The notes below the pieces were generated by a model that was given only the letters and a program-made list of their open reading frames with translations, searched no databases and had not been told where the DNA came from. This document shows positions 44,967 to 55,840 of a stretch of DNA of 64,000 nt, one piece after another. A program made the translations under genes and the position numbers. Position 1 is the stretch's first letter. Every line of letters begins with the position of its first letter. Source of the DNA: Pardosa pseudoannulata (lineage: Eukaryota; Arthropoda; Arachnida; Araneae; Lycosidae); the NCBI GenBank assembly GCA_032207245.1, contig CM063503.1, positions 103,021,084 through 103,085,083 of the forward strand, given 5' to 3'.

Positions 44967-47900
44967 ATAAATTGTTTAACCTAGCAAATTGGAAGTAAAT
45001 TCCATAAAATTATTTCAGACATTTTTATCAAATGTATAACTCTCAGATTTTCATTAAATAAGTTATTTCACATTGTTTCTTCTAGAAAATATTATTTTTT
45101 AATATTGTCTAATATTTTTAGTGTAAACTAATTTCTGTAAAATATACATTCCTGAAATCGTTTTCATTGATGCTGGAAGTCAAATTGTTGTTTCTAAATG
45201 TATTTATATTTTGAGCTCTTAAATAAGGGAATTAATAAAAAGTTTGAATTTATTATAAAATGATAACTTGCAAGTAAAATAAAAATCATCAGTCTAACTG
45301 AGTAACCCCATTTTTTATATTATATGTTAATCATTTAAAATTTTTGTTTTAGGTATCATATATTACCTTTTAACTGTGTTAAATGTGGTATAACTATTTA
45401 CAGCTATGACAGATAAATAAAACCAATTCTTTCAAAAAGGAAAATATTTGGGTTTTTTCCCCTAAAAATTTGTTACATTTTATAGATTTAGATATTTTTT
45501 AAGTCCTGGATTTTATTTAAGTGTAAGTTCTGGAATTATATGGGTATAAGTTTTTTTGATAAAAAAGAGAGACATTCTACCTTTTTCACCATTCTGGAAC
45601 AAATTGTAAAGACATATTCATTAATAATAGGAATGGCTTTTGTATCTACAAAGTATGAAAGTAATCAATTGATTTAAATTGTTTTGTACATTTTAAATTA
45701 GTGATTGTTGAAATCTGTATTTAATTATTACTTTTTAACCAATAATATTTGAATAATTGCTATTTAAACAAAAGCATATTTTTAAGTTAAAAAGAAATTG
45801 TACTTCTAAGTACCAAGCTAATTCACTTATATATTTCAAAGGTTATATATAAAGTACAGTGAGTGTGTAAAAAGTGACTGAAACTGTGAAAATGGTAATA
45901 AGTTAAATATTTAAAGTATAATTAAAATGCTTAAATTATTAAATGAGACTTGAATTTTAGTGCAACAGTTTATATATTTTAAATTCATTATTCAAAAGAA
46001 TAAATTTATGTATCATTTTCTTCTGTGTTTCTCCTATGATGAAAATAAAGCTTTATATAATTGTTCAGCATCTTTGAAATATGTAGTCAAAGTGGAACCT
46101 GGAGTTTAAATTTAGAGAAATGTAATTAAAAAAGGACATCCTATCTAGTTACTAGTGCTTTATATATTATATTTACAGACACTGTGTAGTTGTAAGGAGG
46201 TGGTAACCATAGAGGACAGTTTTATATTCTGCAAGATGTTGTAGCCACATTGTTTAGTTTTTCAGAATTATATATTCTACTGAATATGAAACCTAAATAA
46301 TGAAGTAGTATGGAGAAAGAGCATCATTCTAAAAGTTTGAGATATTCTTTAATTTTTAACAATAAAAGTTATTGGTGACTGAAGCATAAGAATATTGAAA
46401 CGTTTCTAGTACAGTTAGCTACTGTACTTCAGAATTGTAAAAAATTTAAAGCTTGAATATTTTTTAAACGTATGAGCTATTTAAATTACTTTATTATATT
46501 ATTTTTATCTTTAAAACTATTTTATTATTTTATTTTTACTTTTTAAATTATTTTTTGTTATATTTCTTTTAAAGAATTGCATTTTTCTGAGAATCCAAAT
46601 TCAAATGAGGCCAAAAGTGAAAGCTCAGTTGTTAAATTGTAATATAGCTTTAGTTAAATTTTTGTCTTTTAAGAATCTTAGATCACAAAAAACAAACATT
46701 TAGTTCTGCAGTAGTTAAGGATATTACACAAATACAGAATTTATTAAAACTTCATTTTTTTCCCTTCAGTATATTTTACAAAAAACTGACTATTAACTTG
46801 CTTCTGTTTAGTTTCCTCCCTCTTTTCCTATTTAAGTACTAATGCCTGTTACTAATGGAGTCTGAAGAATGTTACTTTAGCTCTCACTTATGCAATCTGT
46901 GACTTCTGAACTGTGGTAGCACCTAGTTTGAATAAGTTGTTTATGTTGATAGGCTCTTGATAGCTTCTTCATAAATTTAATACTTATTTTATCGCTGAGT
47001 CAGTAATATCTGAGCAAGTTTATATCTCAATGTGTTTACTTAAAATAAAGTTCAGCTTTACTAATATTTGACTTACCGAAAAAATTCATAAATTCACATG
47101 TACAAAAATTGATGCAATTTTAATTAAGTATTTTCCAGCTAGTTGTTAAAAATAAGCACAAGAGTTCCAACTAAAAGTAAATAAATAAACACCTAGACAT
47201 GTCTATAGTAAGGGTAATAGCTATATGTCAGTAGTTGAAATGTCTTTACAGTATTAGAAACTTTTTGATTTTATAGTATAAGTTTGTAAGAAGTTTTTTA
47301 AAAGATATATTGTACAATATATAATATAAAATTTAGCAGTGGCAAATTCTGTAACAGAATATAGTTTTAAGGCATTAAAATTTTTTTTCAGAAACTTGAA
47401 TTCAGTACTGCATTTTTGTTTCTTAACTTTCACAAGACATTTTTTTTCAGTTAATATTCATTGAATAGTTATATATAATTGTTTATCAATTTCATGTTAT
47501 TCCTCATCAAATGTTATTCAATGCATGTTAACATTTTGAGTGAATTATATTTCCATTTTATTTTTCAAAATGTTACAGGTTTCATGTTGGTTGGGGTGCA
47601 AAATATTCCAAAAACATTTTGAAGTGCAGTTATATAAATAAACAAACAAATGGAACTTCATTTGTTAACAAACTTAACCTCTATCTCATGTACAATAAAA
47701 AAAAAAAACATTATGCATACAAATATTAAGGATTTATTATATCTGGTAGTGCATATTTAATTTATATTGAGAAGACTTGTATGAAAGGTATATGAATGTA
47801 ATTATTTCATGTTAATAATGACATTCTTTATGGAAAATTTGAATCTGCATCTGATAAAAGTAGTCTGTAACAGAAAAAAAATAAGCTATGTCCCATTCTG

Positions 47901-50335
47901 TACACATTGTAAATGGAATTTTAATCTTGATGCCTACATTTAAATTTTGTTATGTAAATAATTTGTTTAAAGAAAATATTTTAAATGTTAAAATCATTGA
48001 AAACTTCCTATACCAAATCTTCAGGAAGTTGGTTAGTATCTGCACCTCCAATTATTTGCAGACTGAATATCCATGTAACATGTGTATACATGTATGTTTT
48101 TATAGTGACTACAAGGTATTTTATGAAACCGTCCTTGATTTATAAATGATAATATACAGAATACTTTGCAACATAGAATTTTGTTCATTTCTAGATTTTT
48201 ATTTGATTTTTTTTTTGAGTGAAAGGAAGATACAACTACAAAGAAAACAGCTTGTCATTGAGGTTATATATAATATGTAAATAAATATACATGTAAATAA
48301 TGCAAACATAAACATATGCATATTAACATACATACATGTATGTATACATATATGTACCTCAAGATACTTTTATAATTGATATTAAATTGTTATTAATAGT
48401 AATGTTCAAAGTGTTCTAACTTTTCTCAAGTCATTCACAAGCTTCATGTGTTGATAATTGGAGAAGTAATTATATGTAAATGTTTGCAATATTTTAAAAA
48501 TATTTCAGTTGTTTCCTTATTAATTCTTGTATATTTCAAATAATTTGAAAATTATTTTAACAATTGCGAAATCAATATGTAGTTGTACCATTTTATGACA
48601 CAGTTGTTTAATTATGTATTTTGTATTTTTATCAAAAGGGAAACAAATACTAATGTTTCTATATCTTGAATAATACTGACATTCATTAAAGTTGAACACT
48701 AAGTGGATAGAATATCAAATGTACTGCATAATTTTACATAAAAAGCTTGCCTTTTCATATCTACTTTTTTGTGTTCTTTTAATATAATAGTATTTCAGAC
48801 GAGGTTTTTTTTTTTTCAAGCATAGAAATTGGGCTAACTGAGTAGAAAAAATACATGACAAAGGCTTTATTTTTTATTATTTTTAACCAATTTTGAAATT
48901 TGTTTGTTCAAACTTTTGAATTTTTAATAATTTAACTAAATAATTTCATAGTTTTCTGAATTTTTGTTACTTTATTAGGAGCTGTTTAAAAGTTCTTTTA
49001 AAGTTTTGATAATGTAAAAATTTTATTGTTGTTTTTAGCATCTAGATAACAGCTATAAATCCAATTAAAAAGAAATTGTTTGTAGTGTTATGTGTTGATA
49101 TAAAATTAATGTGTGTCTGTATGGCATTTTGATTGTTTTAAAATCTTTAGTTCAGTAGGGATTGGTCTGTTTGATTTTTTAAAGTCCAGCTGTATAATTG
49201 GCATATATAGTCAACAAATATGTTATATGCCACGTATATTCCCAAGAGGCTGTTAATTGTAATTTTAATTCTATTTATATATATATATATATATTAATGA
49301 CTATGTCATTTTTAGTCTTACCTGTATTTGGAAAATTGTGAGGGAAATAAATCACATTATGAAATTGTATATCAAAGTTTTTACCATTACCTTTTTACTA
49401 TTACCTTTGTTTAAATTAACATAGTTTATTAAAAACCTCATTTTCTATACTTAGTATAGAGAAAAGATCTGGGGGTTGAAGGTAGGCTTGTCCATCATCA
49501 AGGCTGGTAGCGCCAAGTTATTTATATATAAATATATACTTATAAAAGATTCCTAAATAGATTTTGACAAAAATGTGTTATTAATTTATTGCCTTTGTCT
49601 TAACTATATAATTTCACAATTGAAGTATGATACTAATTGTTTCTTATGCATAAAATATGGGCTCAAATTCTGTTTGCAACTGAATATATCTCTTTACTAT
49701 TTAATTTGTATAGTGCCTTTTTTTTCCTGCTTGATAAATTCTATGAGCTTTTCTGTACTCTGTATTTGTTACTTATCTACTGCTTTTATCTGTGACATAT
49801 GGTGATATTTTTGTGTTGGGTCAATAATGATTGTCCTTTTATGGTATTTTGAACTAATTTTTACGATTAAAATTTTTGTAATCATAGAAGCATTCATTTA
49901 TTTCTGAAGAAAGTGTTTTTTTCTTTTACGTCTTTACTAAATCTATTGCAAATTATTCAAAATTTGCGTCTGTTATTATTTTTGATGCAAAGAACTTTTA
50001 AGGTGGTTAGATACCTGCTGCATTAGATTCCTTTAGCTCACTGTTTACCTGTAAGAAAAACATTTTCACCAATTAGTCAATTGGTGGAAATGTTTTTCAA
50101 CATGCTAACAATGAAAGGTTTCTTGAAACCACTTTATTAGGCCATGGAATGGAATATTTTGGCTCAGTTTTTAATAAAAAGAGTGAAAAAATATATGAAA
50201 CTTAAATTTTTTGCGAAAGTTTTTAGAATGCTACTTTTTTAATGATAATATAATCACTTAATAGACACATAGAGAATTTTTCTAAATAGGAAAATAAACC
50301 TAAATATAGAAACCTAACCAATTCCTTTCAGTTAA

Positions 50336-50830
50336 CCCGTTTATTGCCGAACGACGCTATATCGCCGTTCGCAGGACTCAACGACGATATATCGCAGAGT
50401 ATGCGATGATGCCTTCCTGTTCGCATCGCGAAAGAACTATCTCAAAATAAATTTATAAAGCCTTATAAATGGTTTAATTTCTTTTATCAAATAATATTGT
50501 CGTAAATATACTTTGTAGATCATTTAGCAGCAGAGAATTATTTGTGCTTTTACCCAAATCTTAGCAAATTAGTAAAATTGGTCAGGCATTTCTTTTCATA
50601 TGTATAATGCTTTCGGATGGCACTAAAATGTTGGTTTAATGGTTGGTTTGGAGTTTTACAGTGTACTGTTTTACTGCACGAGGGCTAACGAGACGGGGTC
50701 CTACTGCTTAAAGTCTATATGGAACGGCTGCGAGCAGTCATGTCAGCAGTGGTATTAGAACACACGAACTCCCGTACTGACGAGCAACGCCCTACCCATT
50801 CGGCCACCGTTTGGCTCGACACTAAAAGGG
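50336..50830. mobile_element. piggyBac-type MITE flanked by TTAA, interrupted by a SINE
   Basis: TTAA at 50332-50335 and 50831-50834. The left end is CCCGTTTATTGCCGAACG. With the nested SINE and one of its flanking repeats removed, the reverse complement of the right end is CCCTTTTAGTGCCATCCG, so the termini pair at about 13 of 18 positions. The interior is GC-richer at the left (ACGACGCTATATCGCCG) and non-coding. Confidence 0.72.
50629..50819 (-). mobile_element. tRNA-derived SINE (family 1) nested in the TTAA MITE
   Basis: The family-1 body and head are recognisable (GAGGGCTAACGAGACGGGGT, CGCCCTACCCATTCGGCCAC). Flanked by the perfect 8-bp repeat CACTAAAA (50621-50628 and 50820-50827), which belongs to the MITE terminus. 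The SINE is therefore younger than the MITE. Confidence 0.88.
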
Positions 50831-51673
50831 TTAAGTGGTAAAATTAGTGTAAAGAAATCTATAAATGCGAGTCGTCTATACAGTTATCTTCCCATTTTAA
50901 GTAACAGACTAATAAGTAATAACAATTAAAAGAATTCAATATGGTCAGTTACCACTCGCCTTAACACCTGTGGATCATTAAATTCTGAGTAAGGCATACA
51001 ACAAGAGATGCCTTTCTTAAACCACCATTATCCAACTGTTGGGTTACACGAGTTAAACAATTTTGAACAGTCCATAGTCATTATTAAGAATGAATGAACT
51101 GCAATTTTAAACATCCCTGAACTTCATGTATAAAAACGAAAAACTTTCGTGTTTCAAGATTTTTTGCTGTAATACGTAAACTGTACTGTAAAGTAAAATT
51201 AAGTAACAAGTATAGCTCTTCATCCCCAATACTGAATCATGATTTCAATTGATGTACCTGGTGAAAAGTTAAGACTCGCCTATGAAATGCGAATTTTACA
51301 AAATCATAAATGGTCTTTCCAAATGGAAAAATCTCAAACCATAGCAGAAAAATTGGAGGATTTTTTAAGTGTACCCACCTATATCTACTAAAAATAAAAA
51401 TCATTCCCAAAATGTTATACAAATCATTTTTAACTATTGTCGTAAAGGAATGCTATGCAATGCATTAATGGGTTAAACAAAAGCCGTCTAATAATACTCT
51501 GTATCGTTCATAATATGGAGATAAATTAATCATGTACAATGAACAGTTTCCAGTCCCAGAAACACACACATATTTACAAACTACCATAACATTATAATAT
51601 AATAAAATAATTTCTACGATAATCTCCTGTTTGAATAATTTCTCGACTATGTTCACTTCTTATAAAATAAAAT

Positions 51674-51845
51674 TGGTTTGATTTGGAGCGCTACGGTCTA
51701 GTGTTTTTCTACACGAAGGCTAATGAGTCCGGGACCCACAGCTGATATCCGATTCCAAACGGCTACGAACATCTATGCCAAATTGGTATTCGAACCCACA
51801 AACTCCGGTACCATAGGTCAACGCCCTAACCATTCGGCTACGTGA
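51674..51845 (-). mobile_element. tRNA-derived SINE (family 1)
   Basis: Plus-strand order: TTGGTTTGATTTGGAGCGCT, CTACGGTCTAG, GGCTAATGAGTCCGGGACCC, GTATTCGAACCCACAAACTC and CGCCCTAACCATTCGGC. It ends where a separate tRNA-like unit in the opposite orientation begins, and may have inserted into that unit. Confidence 0.88.
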
Positions 51846-52320
51846 GTGGTTAGAGCGCAAGCCTTCGAAGTAATGAGATTGCGGGTTCCATTCTTCTCAG
51901 TTACTGAAAGCAAATAAATTTTGGATCAACGAAAAATAAAAATTTCCATTTAGATGTTTCGAATCCACTGTAAAATACATATAACATTCTACAGTGATAG
52001 TTACGTACTTCATCACCACCCTATTAGTTTCATATCTTGTCTTAAAATACAGAAATCTTCATTTCATCGTTGATTGAGCAAACTTCAAATAGATCTAATG
52101 CTGCCACAGCCTTCAAACCGATTAAATAAAGCGGTATGAACATGACCAGTAATCATAAAGCGGTATAAAGCGAACATGACTCTACGGGTTCCCTGTAATA
52201 CATTTTAGTGTGATATTTTGATACTTGTTAGTTTTATAGCCTCTTTCAAATACAGAAGTTTTCATTTGGAAGTTGACTGAGACAGCTTCAAATAGATCTA
52301 ATTAGAAACTACTGCCATAG

Positions 52321-52645
52321 CCTTCTTTGGCCGAGTGGATAGAGCGCGAGGTTGGCTCAGAATTGCGGGTTTGTGTCCCCCGCGATAACAGAGAGTTGTT
52401 GGCGCAAGCTTCATGGTACCATGATTCGGCTCCCTTTGCTCATGTGTTGTTGAAGCCCAGTAAACCCCTGCGCGGAAGAAGGCGGAGAGCGATGATGGAA
52501 CTCCGGGGTTGTGCCCCGCTTCTCTGGACCTGCGAGGTAGAGCCCTGTGACTCATTTCTTTCACCGGTCTCCGCCGAAAGACACGGATGGGTTTCTCAAA
52601 ATTTTGTAGATACCCTCCTAAAGGTGGGAGGCAACCTAAGTTAGC
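52321..52645 (+). mobile_element. tRNA-headed repeat (SINE family 3), plus copy
   Basis: The head has A box TGGCCGAGTGG and B-box region GGGTTTGTGTCCC. A GC-rich body of about 250 bp follows (GGAACTCCGGGGTTGTGCCC, GCTTCTCTGGACCTGCG, AAAATTTTGTAGATACCC). Overlapping frames of 105 and 133 codons in the two strands come from its GC-richness and are not genes. Confidence 0.82.
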
Positions 52646-52746
52646 GATCTCTAAGATCTGATGATAATGTGGAACATGAAACTCCTCTTTTAGAGTCACC
52701 CCTTTACCTTTAAGAGACCCCTTTTACTCTAAGAGAGATTGTTTTA

Positions 52747-52965
52747 TTTCTCTTAAATTGATTTTTAACTCTCTCAGAAAAGGTCAAGATAAAGAAGGGT
52801 TTTGCAAAATTTAAGGGTTAAGAAATATCTTTGGGTGTCTATTAAAATGGGCCTCTTAGGTATGTTATAAAATATTTTTTCCCTAAGCGAAGGTAGGTTG
52901 ATCTCTTAGATTGATATTTTATTTATTTACTTGTATAAGAGAGTTAAAAATCAATTTAAGAGAAA
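52747..52965. repeat. 28-bp perfect inverted repeat at the centre of the array
   Basis: 52747-52774 (starting TTTCTCTTAAATTGAT and ending ACTCTCT) is the exact reverse complement of 52938-52965, with a 163-nt loop between. It lies between the two inward-facing family-3 copies, so the whole locus could form a long hairpin. Confidence 0.92.
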
Positions 52966-52994
52966 TTAACAAGTTGTTAGAATTAACTGATATT

Positions 52995-53348
52995 CACCTC
53001 TCGTCACCACAAAGAGACGAATTATTTGACCTCCAGCTAGGGGTATCTACAAAATTTTGCAAAAGCCGTTCGTGTCTTCCGGCGGAGAGCAGTGAAAGAA
53101 CCTCGTCACAGGGTTGTACCCCGCAGGTCCAGAGAAGCGGGGCACAACCCCTGAGTTCCATCATCCCTCTCCACCTTCGTCTGCGCAGGGATTTAGGAGG
53201 CTTCAACAAAACATGAACAAAGGGAACCGAAACAGGGAACCTAGCTGTAAGAGGCTTGTGCAAATAGTTTTCTATTATCGCGGGGAACCGAACCCGCATA
53301 CTCACAGTTCTGAGCCGATCTCGCGCTTTATCCACTTGGCCAAAGGAG
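52995..53348 (-). mobile_element. tRNA-headed repeat (SINE family 3), minus copy
   Basis: On the minus strand: A box TGGCCAAGTGG, intact B box GGTTCGGTTCCCC, then the same body as the plus copy including GGGGTTGTGCCCCGCTTCTC and AAAATTTTGTAGATACCC. Better preserved pol III boxes than the plus copy. Confidence 0.85.
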
Positions 53349-53388
53349 GCCGTAGTAGTAGATAAACTTCTGTATTTGAAGGGGTATA

Positions 53389-53440
53389 TGATTTGGTTTT
53401 GGGAGTGCTACGGTCTACTTTTTTCAACACAAGGGCTAAG
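53389..53440 (-). mobile_element. SINE family 1 tail fragment
   Basis: GATTTGGTTTTGGGAGTGCT, CTACGGTCTACTTTTTTC and AAGGGCTAAGAAGG match the 3' end of family 1. The head is missing. Confidence 0.7.
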
Positions 53441-54560
53441 AAGGGGAATATGAAACTACTGAATTATCGCCGTAAAATATAGTACAGTCAATTCGAAACA
53501 CCAAATCCATACATTTTTGAACAAAGAACTTACTTAGCATTTATTTATTTTGTGCAACTGCGAAGATTCGAACTTACAGACTCAACACTTGGCGTTTTGT
53601 CCTCTAGCCACTCAACCAAAGGAGGTCGTGACAATGAAGACTTATTTGTTCGACTTGAAGCTTGCTGAATGACTGCCTGTATTTGAAGGGGAAGGGGGAT
53701 ATTTGAAACACTAACATACTAATATGGAGGTGTTGAAGTACAAACTAAAATGTTTTAAGTATCTTACGGCGATTTCGAAGAAGCTAAACTTTATTTTTCC
53801 TCGATTCTTGCATTTCGTGATCCATAGATTTATTTATTTTCTACAACTGCGTTGAATCGAACTCATTGATTAATCGTTAAAATTCTTGTACTCTAACTAC
53901 TACAAAAAGACCATGGCAGTAGACCTTTATTATATTTACTAGATCTATCTGAAGCTTTCTGACCCACCGAACACTATACATTACAAACTTATCCACATTT
54001 TTCAAGCCTTGCGCTCTAATCAATCCTTTAAAGGAGTCCGTTGCAGTAGAGTCCTATTTGATATTTGTTGAATCAACTTACAAATGAAGATTTCTGTATT
54101 TGGAGGGAGTATATGATGCACTAACAATCACAGGATGACGTTGAAGAACAATGTAAAATGTTATAAGTATCTTACAGAGGTTTCGAAGCATCGCAATCAG
54201 ATATTTTAGTTTTCTTCTGAACTGAATTGCGTGATCCAAGAAAACAGTTTCGTTTTTATTTTTGGGGAGCAAATATGAGGATTCATTGTTCAAAGTTTCT
54301 CGCTATAGCTATGTCCAAAAGGCCATGGCAGTAGAATGTTGTTAGATTTATTTGAAGCTTGTCTTATGTAATTATTATAGAAGTTTACGATTTGCATTAT
54401 GTGATTTTAAAAACTTTATTGTATTACTTAAGTATAAAAAGTTCAATAACATTTTCCAAGATTTTTGCGTCTTCCAACTGAATTACAGGACCAAGTCATT
54501 CAAGAAATTGGCATTTGGTGATGACATATAAACTGGGAAATTTATAAAACCTTTAGAGAA

Positions 54561-55289
54561 CCCGATATGATAAAAATATTAAAATTAAAAGAATAAACTG
54601 GCTGCTCATGCCATAAGGATGGTCATACCATAAGGAAGGAAATTCGATGGAGAAAGTTTTCATTTGAAGCCTTTTTCGTCTCGTAAGAGAGGGGAACCAA
54701 ATCTTCATTGGTTTGGTCAATCAATTTGGTTTGGTTCAATTGAATCAGATTCTAAAACACTGGGAGTAAAGAACTATGACATTCAAGAAAGTAAAGAGCT
54801 GGCAGATAAGGGCGAAGAATAAGCTGTCACGGAAAAGTCACCAGCAAAAGACCTGGCCCTGTTTGTATGAAAATTTAACGCGAGAAAAGTATTCCAAATG
54901 TGCTAAAGATTTTCACATTCAAACAAAAGGAATCTCGAATATCGTTTGTCAAACCGTTTTTTGTCACTTATGGAATCCATGTATTGTAATATCCATTTTG
55001 TTAACATGACCTTGCATTGTGTGACTTCTTTTATTTTCCAAAAGGTGAAGTAACACAAAATAACTAGATTTGAAATAGTTTGATAATGAAATAATAGTTT
55101 TGAAATAGCTTTAACAGAGAAAGTGACAGAAACTATGAAACTGCTTTCCGTAATGACTTAAAAAACTCTTCTAACCAATGGAAAATTTACATTGAGCAGC
55201 ATGGAGATCATGGAGAGGAGCATATTGAAAGGAATAATGTTAATATTAGGAAGATATTATAAAAAACAAAGGTTTTTATAGCATCAATC
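54561..55289. other. Intergenic stretch, nothing recognised
   Basis: A 77-codon frame at 54776-55009 has no motif. GGTTTGGTC-like words near 54706-54740 recall the SINE tail but no body is present. Confidence 0.4.
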
Positions 55290-55620
55290 TGGTTTCTTTT
55301 TACTCACCTCGTATTCTGGGTAGTGCTAAATGAGAGACAACCTCAGGGGTATAACTCCTTTAGGTATACGGTATACACGAGTTTCACGCACCCGGGGTTC
55401 ACCTGAGTGATCTGGGTCTTCAGTTATTCCTGATAGACGAGCTTACCTTTGTAGTGTTTGCTCATAATCGGATTTGACAACAATAACACGGACCATGATG
55501 GAACTCTCGTAGGTCAGCAGTAGCTCAATAGCTATTGTGGTTGCTGTCGTAACCTCTGGTCTACAGTATGCATGCTGCTGTATGTCTTCGAGATGGGTCA
55601 ACGAAAGAAAAAACTTACCT
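55290..55620. other. GC-richer unexplained segment
   Basis: Composition rises relative to its flanks and the sequence is complex (CGCACCCGGGGTTCACCTGA, CACGGACCATGATGGAACTC, GTAGCTCAATAGCTATTGTG). I see no open frame of note, tRNA cloverleaf or terminal repeats. Probably a fragment of an unlisted repeat family, but this is a guess. Confidence 0.3.
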
Positions 55621-55827
55621 CATATATGTATTGCTAAAAAACAGTCTGTTAGTCCAAAGTGATTAGGGAATGATTTGCGCATCTGTAATTCAACTTCTCA
55701 TTTTACCGAATATTTAAGAAAAAAAAATTAAGTTCTTTATATGGATTATACCTTATGAGTTTTAACTTATATGTATTTAGATCTGTAAAATGAATACAGC
55801 GAATATTTGTTGCCACAATATTAATTT

Positions 55828-55837
55828 TTATTTATTG
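55828..55837 (-). terminator. Poly(A) signal of the GT92 gene
   Basis: On the minus strand AATAAATAAA follows the TGA stop by only a few bases. It would give a very short 3' UTR. Confidence 0.5.
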
Positions 55838-55840
55838 ACT

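Larger units (their letters stand above)
38526..50331 (+). other. Long exon-free T-rich stretch, candidate extended 3' UTR of the SLAIN-like gene
   Basis: Almost 12 kb after the stop codon contains no exon with splice sites and few transposons compared with both flanks. AATAAA-type poly(A) signals occur throughout (for example near 39986 and 43786). UGUANAUA words (Pumilio-type) occur at 39961, 42546, 47953, 48276 and 48292, though such words are common in AT-rich DNA. How much is transcribed cannot be decided from sequence. Confidence 0.3.
51846..54560. repeat. Two-armed inverted array of tRNA-like repeat units
   Basis: Plus-oriented units (tRNA-like at 51846-51902, remnant near 52100, and 52321 onward) face minus-oriented units (tRNA-like parts at 52995-53348, 53558-53625, 53845-53915, 54000-54047 and 54265-54330). 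Spacers are shared between arms: CTTCAAATACAG, TTCATT-TTGAYTGAG, AGCTTCAAATAGA, CTACTGCCATRGCC, and TAAAATRYAT-AACATT (read in unit orientation). The axis is near 52860. Divergence between units is high except for the two innermost copies. Confidence 0.7.

Noticed and set aside
47888..49805. 85- and 76-codon frames in the region after the SLAIN stop
   Set aside because: AT-rich chance frames without motifs, splice sites or good start contexts.
51460..51476. TTAA at the end of CATTAATGGGTTAA as the right end of the 50.3-kb MITE
   Set aside because: The terminus at 50.83 kb pairs better with the left end once the SINE is removed. This one may be an unrelated or lone terminus.
52298..53365. Overlapping open frames of 83-133 codons on both strands
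   Set aside because: They fall inside the GC-rich family-3 SINE bodies, which lack stops because of composition. The same frames appear mirror-wise in both copies, and none has a domain.
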